A stretch of 64,000 bases of DNA, taken from positions 18,119,165 to 18,183,164 of the forward strand of contig OU015538.1 of NCBI GenBank assembly GCA_907165065.1. The letters are read 5' to 3'. The notes under the pieces are model-generated. The model was not told the origin of the DNA, made no database searches, and saw only the letters and a list, made by a program, of their open reading frames with translations. This document shows positions 23,831 to 37,080 of this stretch, one piece after another. Source of the DNA: Caprimulgus europaeus (taxonomy: Eukaryota > Chordata > Aves > Caprimulgiformes > Caprimulgidae). Every line of letters starts with the position of its first letter. Positions within the stretch are counted from its first letter, which is position 1. The position numbers and the translations under genes are program-made.

Positions 23831-25758
23831 AAACTAAGGGTATGGCAAGAAAAGAAGCAATATAAAGGAAAGGCTTGATCCCACAAATCAACCCACCCAC
23901 ACGTTATTTTCCTAGTCCACTCTGATCAGAAAGGATAGATCTTGATTACAGGTTTTTAGTGCTGTAGACTTGGAATCATAAAGGAGCAGTATAATTGTTT
24001 TGTTTGTTTGTTTTTTCTTAAAATTTGTTGTGCTATGTGGAGCTTCTGGGAATCATGTTGTGCTGATCAGTGACCTCTATATTGTAGTGGGAATGGCACT
24101 GGGAATGCTTGTTGGTTCATCTTAACCAAGTGGATGGGTTATGTCTATACATGTTATTGCAGATATACATGGGCAGAGATTCTTTTATATGTACTCAGAC
24201 ATACATGTCACATACACTATGGCTTTTTCAGACAAAAGAATTTGCATATTCTTGAGTGGAGAAAATGTAATATCAGTAATTTCCCTGTGTGATTTTAAGG
24301 AATTAATCTCAGAAAATTTCTAATACATAGTTTCCTTATCATATGTATATGTCCTCTGATAATGAAAATATTTTTAGCAGCTGAGAATCTAGCAGATGTA
24401 ACTCATTTTGGTAGTAGGACATAAAAACAAAATCTTGAAAATACAAACTTCAAACTAGAAGGTAAAAAATGCAGTTTGGGAGATCTATGAAGAATGGAAT
24501 CTCTTTGCCTCCCTCTCTTTTTTAGGTTCATGCAACCACCGATTTAAATGCGATTTCTTTTCTATAAACCTACAAAGTATTTTTTAATTACTGAGATACT
24601 AATTCAGCACTGAATTTTTAAATGTGAATAAGCATCTCAAATTTAATCACATTTGCTAGTCTTCAGAATGACATTTTCCATTTAAAAAAACCCCCCAAAC
24701 CAAAACTCATCTAACCATAGCTCAAAAAAGTCAGTTAAATGCATCATGCATATGTAATGTAAAGTAACACACCCGTTTTTCCAACTACATTAAAAATCAG
24801 ATATGTCACATACTAGAAGAGAACATTGTAATCATAATTAGGAAACAAAATATTATCCAGATGACACACAAATAAATTTAACTCAAAATCTGAGAGAAAA
24901 AGAAGCAAGAGTAAGACATTTTTGCTCATTAATATTATACTCAGAAATACATGTCAGACCTTATTCTTTTCACAATTTCTATGTGGTTTGATAAAAGGTT
25001 TACTGATACTGAAAGTATAGCTTCATTAAAGAGAGAAACATTAACAAGTTAAAGGTAAATAGAACCCATGTCAACTATCTCAAAAACAAGCAATGAAAAA
25101 AAAAACCTGGCTAAGTTGTTTTTCAGACAAGCTATACTTGACAAAGTTTTGTCTTTTTCGCAGTAGTGAATAAAATAAATATTTTATTAGGAAAGTGCAG
25201 TGTAGTTTAATTAGCATATTAATCTTCTCCTTTGTTATAGTTAGGAGCCATAACTCCCTTAAAAGTAAAGTACAAAAGCAACTGGCAAAGCTTTGAGAAG
25301 ATTCTAGGTAAGAGAGGACACAATTAGCTATTGTCTGCAAAGGCAGTTTTCTCAAAATGGTTTGAAGGATATTTATTATGCATTCATAATACAGGAGAAT
25401 GGGGAGACTAAGTCTGAAAAAAACTATTGTGATAAAAAGAAAGCAATAGACTTTGTATACTAAAAATTATTTCAAATAGTTGAAAAAAGTACTTTACACA
25501 CTATATACATGTAATCAAGTTATAACAAAAACTTTTGTTAGAGCTACTCGATATTTTGTTGATTGCATTTGTTTATCTTTTTCTGTTAGTATTGACATTG
25601 CTCCTTCATGAACCTGCTGCTTTGCTTGTATATTCATCTGTTTACATTTGCTAGGCGATTTGTCCTCAATAAATGCAAATGTTTATTTACCAAAATAGAA
25701 ATCTAAGTTCAGCAGCCTTTCAAATCAGCCAAAGATAATCAGGAAAATAGAAAGGAGG

Positions 25759-25822
25759 AAAAAAAACCCCAAACAAACAAAACAGAAAAAGCCCCCCAAA
25801 CAAACCAAACCAAAAAACAACC
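25759..25822. repeat. A/C-rich low-complexity tract
   Basis: Repeated A-runs interrupted by CCCC, AAAC and CCAAAC groups, an (AAAC)n-like simple sequence about 64 bases long. Confidence 0.85.
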
Positions 25823-27419
25823 GACTGAAACTTGATCTGATGCCTTAGTTTTCAAAACACAATCACTTGGTGGTAGTTCCTTAAGGGGCTTGGTCTGGTG
25901 ATGCTAACATTACCACACTGTAGAATTAAATGGCATACCTACTCAAAAGGAATTTTCAGCCCTACTCCTCTTACATGTGAGTGTTTGAACTGGAAAATTA
26001 CTTAGGAAGAATAGCCTTTCCTGAATAACTGATGGTCAGAAATTGCAATAATAGTTGATGTGCAGTAGTGGAAGAAACTATCTAGTGGCATAAAAAAGAC
26101 CTTGTTAGAAAAATATTTGTTGAAATCTGTTTCCTTGTTTTTTCCAAAATCCCATTTCAATAAAATGTTAAGGAAGGCATTTTGAGTGGTGAAATGAAGT
26201 ATTTCAGTGAGTGTTGTATTTAGAGGAGAAGGATGGGTCTTGTGATCTTGAGAAGAGCTGTGAAACCAAAATTACCTTTTTTAAATAAGATTCAATGAAT
26301 TGAAAACTATCAGAATAATATAAAATTAAGTTGCCTAGATCTGCACCAAGACCTCCATTGCATTTCACTTGCAGAATGCAACCCTGGACAGCAAGGGTTT
26401 AATGCTCAGCCTTAGCTTTTTTCTTGTGCAGCAGGAAAATGAATATAATCAAGGATATTATAAGACATAAATAATATTCATGAAACATTCTGAGAACTTT
26501 TAGTCAGCAGAAGTTACAAAATAGCAAAGTAATATCTTTCATTTTATTATATGAAGTTCATTCTTGCTGTACTTTCCCAAAGTGTATATATGAAGACAGT
26601 TGCAGTGGGGCCACATCAGTGTATGAACACATTTTCTCTCTTGTTTTTTGGTTTTTTTTTTAAGAATACGTTTCTTGTTCTTATGTATCATGGAAATATG
26701 AGAATATATAATGGTGGCACCTGCCTAAAACTGCAGAGAACCCGAAGCAATAGTTTTGAGAGGAATTTCTAGCATTTGATAGAAATTATTTCACACATTT
26801 ATCAAAACATTTTATTGAGAAATATTGTATTATTTAGCACTTGGAGATCTTAATAATTTTTAAGTAGAGCACATTGCACACATACAAGCACTTGATACAT
26901 TTAGCTCTTTCATATATGCTGCACTTAATACACAAGGTATTTAATGTTTCTTGAGGCTATCAGATACCCAGATACTTTACCGTGGGATTCTACAGATGGA
27001 CTGTTATTTCAAACTATTTGATGGAACATCTCTAGGGTGTTTTTTACAAGTCTCAGTAGAACTTTGCCTAGTGACACCAGGAATCTGCAGGGAAATGATG
27101 AGCTGCGAGGTTACAAAGACCTCTTGCTGCAAACAGCCAGATGCCTTCCGATTGAATGCAGAGTCTTGCTGAGCTTAATCACTGAGCATTTTTACAATAT
27201 TACTTAAAGAGAATATAGAGGAAGGCTATATGGAATTAGAAACAATACAGTGGATGCATATACTTCATATGCAGAGGCCATCAGTTATGGTAAATGGAGT
27301 AAATATTTAGAATGGACAAAAAGGCATGTTGTGAAATGTTTGTCTAAAAGGTGTATCAGTTTCAAATAACTGGCAAGCTCTTCTTTTTGAGAAACTTGAG
27401 AGAAGAGCAGGGGAAGCAG

Positions 27420-27620
27420 TGTCCAGGAGCATTTAAACACACTGTATATCTTCATTAAGCGCACTATATAAATCTAACTGCCAGCTACCACAATGCCTTT
27501 TGCAGGTTGTATTAATCTCAGTGACAGTTAACACAATGCCCTCAGTATGAATCTAAATGCCAGTTGCATTTCTCCTGCTTAACTTTTGAATAGAGCTCTG
27601 CAAAGGACAAAAATTCTGTC
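27420..27620. promoter_or_regulatory. Candidate noncoding element with paired internal motifs
   Basis: AATCTAACTGCCAG at 27471-27484 recurs as AATCTAAATGCCAG at 27550-27563, and CACAATGCC occurs at about 27489-27497 and 27532-27540. The alternating order suggests an old internal duplication or clustered binding sites. There is no coding signal. Confidence 0.25.
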
Positions 27621-27693
27621 TGGGGAAGGACTGAGTTTTCAGCATATGTCTTCATGCCAGGTAGAACAAACTTGCTAATTCAGAAATTCTCTG

Positions 27694-27707
27694 AAAAAAA
27701 AAAAAAA
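27694..27707. repeat. Poly-A run (14 bases)
   Basis: Fourteen consecutive A followed by a purine-rich stretch; simple sequence. Confidence 0.9.
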
Positions 27708-28207
27708 GGAGGAGAAAGAAGTTTCAAGTTAGTAAGTGAAAATCTTTGATTAAAAGATGACAGCAATAATAACATAGATAATGCTTTTATCTTTTATTTG
27801 GTTGTACTATACAATCTATATAAATCAACTAAAGCAATCTTATATTTTTTTCATTCCAAAACAGTCTAAAGGAGTTTCTTGACCTTTTCTGCTACCAGTA
27901 CTTTTCCCTTAATTAAAATTGATAACCATATCATTAAATGTTTCACCCTTAGCAGTTACTAAGCCTTTCTTCACAGGTGACTCAGATGAAGACCCACACT
28001 TTTTTAAAGCCCTAAGATTCAGAGCTATGTAAGTTTTCCAAGTCTATTTAAGAGAAATGGGAATCACAAAATTAGTATTTACTGAACAGTAGAAATAACA
28101 AGCAACTAAAACTAACTTTCCTACCTATCCAAGATCACTCTGTACTTCTTACCCCATTATATTTTGCTCTGTGTACATGGGGGAAAAAGCTGTCATGAGT
28201 GAATATC

Positions 28208-28220
28208 TTTTTTTTTTTTT
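28208..28220. repeat. Poly-T run (13 bases)
   Basis: Thirteen consecutive T in AT-rich DNA; simple sequence. Confidence 0.9.
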
Positions 28221-28763
28221 GCCTTGTCTAAAATTTTCATTGTAACTCACTCAACACGAAAGCATTTAATTTGGAGAGTATCCCCTGTGCAATGGTTGTA
28301 TTGTAAAGGTATGCTTATAAAACAGGAGTGCTGTTTGGTTGCTGATTGATGTTTGAAGAATAGAAGAATGGTGGGTGCCATGTTGACTCTTTGATTCAGA
28401 TCTTCAGAAGCACTCCAGACTATGCCCAGAGCTTCTATGAACTGTAAACCACAAAAACATTTCTACAAATATTTAAGAACTGCCATTTCTCTTTTATATC
28501 TCTTGGATTTCACATCATGCTCCAAGCCTATATTATCTGAGCATCTTCCAGCATTCAGAGCAGGACTTTCATTCTGACTTCTCTTAAAAAATTAGCCCTT
28601 TGAAATGTTTTTTGGTGATGGATAGATTATTTTTCCTTATAATAGGTGTTTATTTTAATTATCTTTCCTCATTTACACGTCTATAACTCCTGGCATAAAC
28701 TTCTTCTATAACATACTAAGGGCTGCTGAATCTTGTTTTATGTTAGGTCTAGAAAGTGGTGAG

Positions 28764-28952
28764 TTTTGTCAGCCCAAAGATGTGGTGGTACTCCAGTTGG
28801 TAGTTGCTGGGCAGCTGACGAGGGAGGCCTGACTCCCCTGGGAGAAAGCAGACAGCTCTCTCCTCCCCAGAGAGCAAAACAGGTCACACACTTGGTACTT
28901 CTTTTCAGGCTGGTGTATAAAAACCCTGCTATGTTGTTTTGGACTGACAAAA
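28764..28952. mobile_element. Unrecognised 189-bp element with terminal inverted repeats
   Basis: The left end TTTTGTCAGCCC (28764-28775) is the reverse complement of the right end GGACTGACAAAA (28941-28952) at 11 of 12 positions. The interior is clearly more GC-rich than the flanks. It contains a perfect 7-bp stem (GCTCTCT 28855-28861 with AGAGAGC 28869-28875) and a TATA-like GTATAAAAA near 28915-28923. TGTCAG...CTGACA ends also fit the TG...CA termini of an LTR. I see no clear target-site duplication. It is either a small nonautonomous DNA element (MITE) or a short solo LTR; I do not recognise the family. Confidence 0.45.
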
Positions 28953-31298
28953 TCTAAGGATAATTAACTTCTAAATGATGAAGAAGTTATAAATTACATT
29001 TAATAACATTGTCAGGCGCTAGAAAAATCCGTATTGTGTAATAAGAGAGAGGTAGTTAAAACATATTGGAATACAGACACACACATGCACGAGGTGGTGT
29101 CTGTTGTTCATGTGTTCATAGATATGTACACTGTAGTCCAAGCTACGTGGCTACTATCAGCATCAACAAGAAATCTTGAATTTTTTCATGGTAGTTTAGT
29201 GGTTCGCAAACAGATGTTCCCCACTGAAGGAAGCACGCAGTGCTGTCAAGTGTTTCTTTCTGACTACTAACATTACCCATGTCTTGCTTACATTTACCAG
29301 CAAGATACTGGACTAGCTGGTGGTACTTCATATGGTGTGAAAGATAAATAGAACTGACTGCTACCTCCATATGGTTGGGATTTGACTTCAAGAAATCTCT
29401 CAAGTGCAAATAGAATTTCTGTAGGACAGAGAAGCAGCATAAACCTGAACGAAACAATACATTTATAAAATTGAATGCTTTATACTCAGAAATATTTTCT
29501 GTGAATAACTTGCTTATTTTTTGGACAGGTGGTAGCATTCAGATGAGGTTTGCCAAAACCTGGTAAAGTATGGAAAGTTGTATGACCTCTAGCTGAAGTT
29601 GATTCATTAGCACAATAATCTGTTCATATCCAGGCCTAATCTACAACTGGAAGCGAGAAGGTTGGCAGAACTGTATGTTCTTCCATGTGATTCTAACCTT
29701 GGTTAGAAAGATTTAATTCTGTTTCATAACTGGCAAGTCCAGTTACATCAGAAAACAGTTACTTAAGAACTATGTTCTATTCTAGAACTGTTCTTACTTA
29801 TGGTACAAGATTGATGTATTTCCCGTAATATTTGCTGTTCCACTGTGTTTTGTATACTACTAACATTGTGTATAATACCACATATCTGAATGCCCAGTTG
29901 TGGCAGGAGAACTGGAGTTAACTCAGCTGTATATATAATTTCACTATAAAAGTGAAATATGAAAAAAAAATCAAAAAAACATACTGATATTTCAGTGTGT
30001 ACTTTAATTGTGCTGAATTGTTTACTAAATCAAAGACTGTTGAATAAATTGATCATTTCACTAAAAGTTCACTATGAAAGGAAAATGCTACTTAAAAGAA
30101 AAATGGAAAAGTTTAAGCATAAAGATACCTTTGGCATCAGTAAACCAGGACTGATATGTTCACCAACAAAGGGAATTTAAAATCCTCATGTTACAATTTG
30201 TGACCATAATACTTTGTTTTGTTAATGATTCAAAAGCTATAGAGTACCAGGGAAATAAAAAAAAAAAAATCTCTTTTTTTTGCAAGAAGACTTTTCAGAA
30301 CAGGATTCTTCAGCTATCATGATGATTTCTTTTCTATGGACTTATTTAATTATTTTTTATTATAATGTAGCTCTGGAAATTTTTGTCTGCTGTAGAACTG
30401 AAAAACTTTGCATCAGACATTTTCACCAACTTTCATATATGTTAATTTTATTCTCTGATCTTTTACTGGGTTAAATAAAGCAAATGTTTTTCTCACCTTT
30501 ATTCTTTTTATTTTCTTTGAGAGGGGAATGATTGAATATTAATAATGGAACTAAAGAGAAACAGACCCTTTAAACCTTTGTTTAGTATTTGATCTTCTAA
30601 CACACATAGCAACACTTTTCAATCACCCGCTGATTGTAATTCTTCTGAAAGTTTCAATGTAACCCAAAAATCAATATTAACAGATGTTGTTTGCTTAAGT
30701 CTGAAAGTGTTCCAGAAAAATGCTCGTCAAATGCATCCCATCTATGGTTTCATAAAGTTTCAGATTCACAGAATCAATATCAGCAGATGTTCACTACTTT
30801 TATTTTATTTTTTCCCAAGGCATTGCAGAAGTGCTTCTTCCAGCATAATTCTGAAAGAAAATTGAAACCACTGAGTGTATGACAGCTCTCGCTGTTGCCA
30901 AAGAATATGCACTTGTCAACTCTTTGAGAAATACATTGTCTTCATCTAACATCATTAGAGACCATTAATTAAACAGAAAAAGATGGTTTTAATTAGTACA
31001 TGATGAATGATTGTCTAAATCAATCCATGGTGTAGTCCATACCTGTTAAATTCTATATTAGGACTAGATTAGCATTTTTTAATCCAGCGAGCACGTTAAT
31101 GCAGAAAGGAAGTACTACAGAGGGAGTTATGAGTAAGATAAAACTCACTTCAGTGTGCAGAGGTTTGTATCAGTCAGTTGTGGACATTTCACAGTTTAGC
31201 GTTTGTTTTAAAGGGCTGACGTGAAATCTATCATTTGTGCACAGACTATTATAAGGCCTTTGTTTTTAAGAGAGTGTCAGAAGATTCCAGCCTGCATT

Positions 31299-31330
31299 AA
31301 AAAAAGAAAAAAGAAAAAAGAAAAAAAAAG
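31299..31330. repeat. (AAAAAG)n simple repeat
   Basis: Runs of five to nine A separated by single G, four interruptions in about 32 bases. Confidence 0.9.
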
Positions 31331-31529
31331 GAAACAAACACCTGAACTTTTTTGTTGGGCAGTTTGGAGGAAAAAGTTCTTAGCTGTTTTATCCCTCTTT
31401 TAGTATGTTAAAAAATGTAGGGGTTGAAACTTTGAAGCTGGCCTATTAGTGAAGTAACTGTAATCCAGTGAGGTTTGGGATTTACTGGGTGGGGTTGTAT
31501 TTCTGGTTAAAATAAAGTATGTATACCAC

Positions 31530-32000
31530 AAGTCAGTTATATAATCGTGTATTTGCTTCTTGATTTATATGTATAATAATTTCCAATAATTTCTGATTGC
31601 AATTAGGCGACTTCCTAGAAACAACAACATGCATCTACAACAAGCTCAGGTAAAGTGTTCAGCACTACTTACAAAATATATATTATATTGATAAATATTT
31701 TTGTTGCCTATCATAATAATGTGTGTATTAGATATGCCTCATTCTCAGTACTGTATTGAAATTACAATGACTTTTCATAAGTAGGGCTATAATAATACAG
31801 TAATAAATTGCAGCAAGATAAAGCCTGCAGACAGATCTGCTTTAATATGATGATGTCTCATGTCAGTAAGTTTTCTCCAAAAGGCATAATTGCAGTAGGA
31901 ATAGCAGTTAGTTGGTGGAATTACACATGGAACATCTCCAGGCTAATTACAGGTTCTAGGCCATCATGGTTATAAAAATGTGGAGTTTTTTTGTGTGTGT
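31530..32000. promoter_or_regulatory. Candidate conserved noncoding element
   Basis: A long stretch lacking simple repeats but carrying homeodomain-type and bZIP-like words. Examples are GCAATTAGGCGAC near 31600 and GGCATAATTGCAGTAGG and GGCTAATTACAGG around 31882-31952. No open frame longer than 60 codons is seen in it. The texture resembles vertebrate enhancers; single-sequence evidence is weak. Confidence 0.25.
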
Positions 32001-32875
32001 GAATTTAGACCATTGGTATGTTTATACCATACATCTGGGATTATTCTGTGTGAGCTCTGAGCTAAAAGAAAACTGTGCAACTGTGTTAGCACAGTAGCAA
32101 GTCTACATGAATAAAGCTACCTCTCAGCAGGGTTTATTAGTGTAGGCATCACGTCATGCTACTGCAGTTATGGAGCTTCTTTTGTTTTTTTCAGGCTCAG
32201 AGGGTAGGCAGAGTGTGCTTACATCTGCCTGCAATACATAGCATAAACATATGCCAGGAGATCTGGCCCCGAGTTGTGTGTATTTTAGCAAAATTGTGGC
32301 AGTTATGATGTCTGTTTATTATATTTAGATTTAGCATTCACCAAGAAGGAGCCAACATTCCAAAGTTAAGTGGTTTTTTTTTTTGTTGGATGAAGTGTAG
32401 TAACAAACTGTACAGTTTTACAATAGCAACTTTTTATTTGGATCCTTGTATATTTCTGTATCTGTGGCAGCTCCAGTGTTATTGCAGGTTCTAGTACAGG
32501 ATGTGTTTTATTTTCATTGTTTTTTGTAGGATACAATAAAAGAGAAAAAATATAAAAACCTTTTACATTTCCTCAATATACCTCAACTTGAGTAGTGGTT
32601 TATTGATTATAAAGTTTCATATTTCTAGGACACAAAACAGTGGGTTTTTTTGGTTTTTTTTTTCCTCATAGATATAGTTCTTTTCCATAATGAACAGTAT
32701 AATTTTTAGTGTATACATGCTCGTAAATAATAAGAACAGGAGAGTAGGATGTGGAGAAGCATGAGTATTGCTACTCTTTGGAAACATTTTGTTTTTCTGT
32801 TAAAAAAAAAATCAGAAGTTAATGTCCTCTCATTCCATTTCTTACTATAAGAGGTAGAAGTGAGGAGTTTTCTGT

Positions 32876-32916
32876 AAAAAAAAAAAATAATTAAAAAAAA
32901 ATCTGCAAAGAAAAAG
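32876..32916. repeat. A-rich low-complexity tract
   Basis: Three long A runs (12, 9 and 5 bases) with few interruptions. Confidence 0.85.
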
Positions 32917-33111
32917 AAATACCTGATCTAGGCTGTAACACAAACCAATGCCCTTCACCAGATGACTTAGCATCTCCAGAGCTTCTCTCGGTCCTTTCAC
33001 CTAATATGAGGAAAGCTCACTCCATCTGTGAAAGGAAAGCTTCATGCCCCTTTCCCATCATGTTAGTAAAAGAAACTAATTTGGAGTCTTCAGTACCTCC
33101 GTGGACTTTTG

Positions 33112-33123
33112 CAGGTGCACCTG
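33112..33123. promoter_or_regulatory. Palindromic double E-box CAGGTGCACCTG
   Basis: A perfect 12-base palindrome made of two back-to-back E-boxes (CAGGTG and CACCTG), which ZEB/Snail and class I bHLH factors recognise. A single occurrence may be chance, so function is not implied. Confidence 0.3.
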
Positions 33124-36100
33124 TGGCCGAGTGGAGGAATTTTCATTATATCCTTACTCTAATATTAAAATAAGGATTTTTTTAAAACATTGAAATATGT
33201 AAAAGCAAATGATTTCACAAGGTAGCACCTTTGAGCAGTCAGACCATATTAAACATTTAGGAAACAAGAAATGTCCCATATCTATTATTAAAATAAGTGT
33301 CAGAACACAAGAGAAATTTTAACAGAGTGGTAATTTATGAGATCCATGATAGAGACAATGCCATCCTGGTTTCAGCCATGAACCTAAAAGCTCATGTTCA
33401 TTAGTTTCAGTTGATGGTGACTGCACTGCATGTGATTATAAGCAAGATAGTAGAAGGTTATTGAGAAAAGCATCTGAAGTATAGGCCTAGCTGTTAAAAA
33501 GTAGGAACATTAAGATTAGCTATGCATGTAGAGAATTTTCAAAATTAATTTTAATTTTCCAAGCTTAGAAAAATATATGTATTACAATTCTACTGACAAA
33601 CAGTAACATAAATTGATTAATGGCCTAGAAATTCCAGCACTTACTACAGTTCTCACAGTTGCCTCTGTCATTTCTGTCTGTTTTTCAACCAGTCTTAAAT
33701 TTTGCAGTGCTGGCCCATTTCTGGGATAAATAGGTGTAATTCATATTGCCAGCTGCTAGGGACTAGTGTATTTGCCAATAAATGGGTATCAGGAATAACT
33801 GAATGAAGAGATGTTTGAATAGAGAAGAGAAAGTTTAAAATTAGCAAACAAGATGAATGCTATCAGATCTAAACTAATTTCTATCCAGATTCATCAAGGA
33901 CACAGCTGCTGGAGTGTGTGACATGAGAGAGAAAGTCGAGGAATGTTTGCTTGACAGAATGAAATATAGCAGGAATTTGCAGATTACATTAACTGAAATA
34001 ATGTTGCATTAATACTTTTTTTAGGGACTGTGAAATAATCAGGAAGACATGGGATAAGTGTTTCACAAATAAACCCTCTCTGTGACAAGTAGTGTCAGGA
34101 TAATGTTCTGTACTTTCAAAAGGTGCTGCAGAGGAGGTGACTAGGTAAAGCCAGTTTTGTTTAGAGAACTGGTCTCAGGACTTTAAATCCTGATAGGTTA
34201 TAACACATGAAAAGCAAATTTATTCTTTTAAATAATTTCTATAAAGATTATTTTTCCTATTTTCACAATAGCTGAAATAATCAGCTTGGATTGCAGATAG
34301 AAAGTTTTAGATTTGCCTTCAGATTTTGAACTTCACAGATTTTGAATAGTTTCTTCTAAACTAAGAAATTACTTAATAGGAGGACAGGGTGGGTCTGGAA
34401 GGGAAAAGGAAAAATGATTTATAATGACAAGTCTATCTTTAGTTAAAAAATAGACAAAATTTTAGAGGACAAAAAAAATAGTCCATGAGACACTGTGGTA
34501 TAATAATATAGTTGTGGAGCTTCTCAAATCAATGGGCATCTGCCTGGTAGTACTGTTGGCAATTTATCCTCTGGCTCAGGGGAATTACTTCCAGCCACAG
34601 AAGAGAGATCATACAGTTTGTGACTGACAGGCTTGGCCTCCATTCAGTGGTAAGCTACAAAGTCACAGACTCAAATGCAAAAATTCGATTTTTCATGTGG
34701 ATCTGGCAATACATTTAAATTAATTAACATTGAAATGGAGTATGAATGATGAGTTTGATCTTCCTAAGGAGCCTGCCCTTGAAATGGCAGAGATTGAGGA
34801 AAAAATAAATTTAGGATTAAACAGTCTAAAATGGATTATGCAAAAAGCATGATGACTTCTTAGATTAAATCATTAGTTCTTGAATTTGAGTAGTGTAGAA
34901 ATGAAGTACCCAGTGGTAGTGTGGGAATCTGTGTTGACTTTAGAACTTGTATCAATTTTACAGAATTCTCTATTATGACCAATTTCTATTGACTGTCATT
35001 TGGAAGATTATGAAATTTGTTTTGAATAATGGACCTTTTGATGGTGATATATCAGGAAGTCCTTTAGAATTCCTACTAAGCAGGGTTCAATCTTGAGAGC
35101 AGGCAAGGATAAGTGATTTAGGCCACTAAATTATACAGGTATAGTCTAGGTGTGGTGTGGCCTTGCTGCATCCCACAAGAGGTTGATCTTGCATTATAAA
35201 GCAGAATAATCTTGTTGAAACGGGCTGATAGGTCTCACCTTTAAAGAGCTGAGGAATAAAAAAATGTTCTTTTGGGATTTGGAAGTGAAAATAGGCAGAT
35301 TTCTAAAGGGCAGGAGAGAATAATGAAATTAGCAAAAGTCTGAGGAATTTGGGCTGCTGCTTTTCGTATTTATCAATGAACTATATGACATATTTGAGAA
35401 AAGGGTATATATTTGAAAAGTTATGAAAAAGTAAAAATTAGCTGCTGTCTCTTTTTTTTATTAAAAAAAAAAGTCACAGCTGAATAGCAAAAGTCGCAGG
35501 CCAGCTACTGACCAAAATAAAAAGTCCTTTTTTAAAAGAGATTGTCCAATAGGCAAATGATAGAAAACTATTGATCCATAACTTTCTATTGCTCTTCCAG
35601 ATAGTCATTTGAAACCATAAGACTCTTCCTCATGCACTTTTAGTATTTTATTATTCAATTTGTTCAGGCAGAAATGTGTTTATTCAAATTGTGCCCTGAG
35701 AAAGGGGAAATGGAAGTTCAAAACAGCCTTGTGAAATCAGCAGCTTCTCTGTGTTTGACTCTCTTTGTTATATTTTTGCTTTTTTAGGGAATTCTTGATC
35801 TTCTATACTGAAGAGACTTTTCAGATACCCTTTTATGTACCTAACAGAATTTAGTATTCTTTTCCTGTCTTTTCCCCTCCAGGCCACATTCATTCTTGAG
35901 GTTAGTACATATGTTCAGATAGGGTGATATTTTCAGCATGATGCCACAGCTGTGTTGCTCTGAACCACAGTTTGCTGAGGTTGTCAGCTTCAAATCATTC
36001 ATTTAAACTATCTATTCATCTCTGACACAGGTCTCAAAATGAAATGTATAGAGAATTTTACATTTTTTGGAAGTCTAATAAGAATGATAAAAATATGCAC

Positions 36101-36964
36101 ATGGTGGAGAATGACCACGTATTTTGGTTATGATTCATTACAGACTTTTGTCCAAAAAGACTTTCTCACTTGAACTAGCATCTTCTTTACTCTCAGCTGC
36201 TGCAGCTGAAACTATGGATGGGGTATGTAAATTCAAGGCAAGCTTCTTATTTAGCATTTCTGCCTTGCCAAATGAATCATAGATAGGAAATCACTCAGCT
36301 TGCCAAAATTTATCATACTGTGTCTCCAAAAGTGAAAACAGGTTTTTCATATAGCAAAGCAAATGCTGTGTTTTGCCACAGATAATATTTTGAAAGTTGG
36401 TACAAGGTATCTCTGTAGCACAGATAGAATTTTTTTCCAAACTGATTGCGTACTTCAAAGTACCAAGCTTTTTGAGATCCTCTTAAAACTAATTAATCAA
36501 CTTTGCAAACTGTCTGTCTTCCTTTCAAGTAGAACCCACAATCCTGCTACCTTGGGGAATAATTTTCTTGTTTTCCTAGCATTTTCCCAATCTAATTATT
36601 GTACCTCTAAATAGGAGATTTGTTTTTACACAACATGATTAATTAGATATGTTATTTCTTTATCAGGTGAGAAATCACCAAAGGGTTGTTGATAAGCTTA
36701 TGAAATCAACAAAGACTGTGTAAGGCAAAATGCAATTACTTCTCAATTAAAAATCCATTTGACATATTTGAGAGATTAATAAACAAATTGGATTTGTTTC
36801 TTAAAAAAAATATTGTTTTTTAAAAAAAGATGAATCATATTTGATCCACCCCATCTGAATCTAAAACATAAACCAAAGCACAAGTATAAACTTGGTTGAC
36901 TAGAAGTAGTAGAGACTTAATTTTTCACACATTAGCTCTAAAATGCCTTGATCGTAAGGTACTA

Positions 36965-37080
36965 TGTAACCTGGACTCTGCTACCTCCATTAATTTGTCA
37001 TTTAATCACATTTAAACTCTGTTTGACTTGGGGCATTGCATTCTTCCCCTTTTAACCTCATCAAATGCCTGAAATGCAAG
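36965..37080 (+). mobile_element. Possible MIR-like SINE relic
   Basis: 'ctggactctgctac' and then 'tttgacttggggcattgcattc' roughly follow the MIR order CTGGCTCTGCCAC, then TGTGACCTTGGGCAAGTCACTT, with an insertion between them. Similarity is marginal. Confidence 0.25.

Larger units (their letters stand above)
21381..28763. other. Non-coding AT-rich sequence with enhancer-like islands
   Basis: No gene or recognised transposon. Contents are the candidate regulatory blocks listed separately, A/C-rich low-complexity at 25759-25822, a 14-base A run at 27694-27707 and a 13-base T run at 28208-28220. Open frames here are under 92 codons and match no known protein. Confidence 0.5.
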
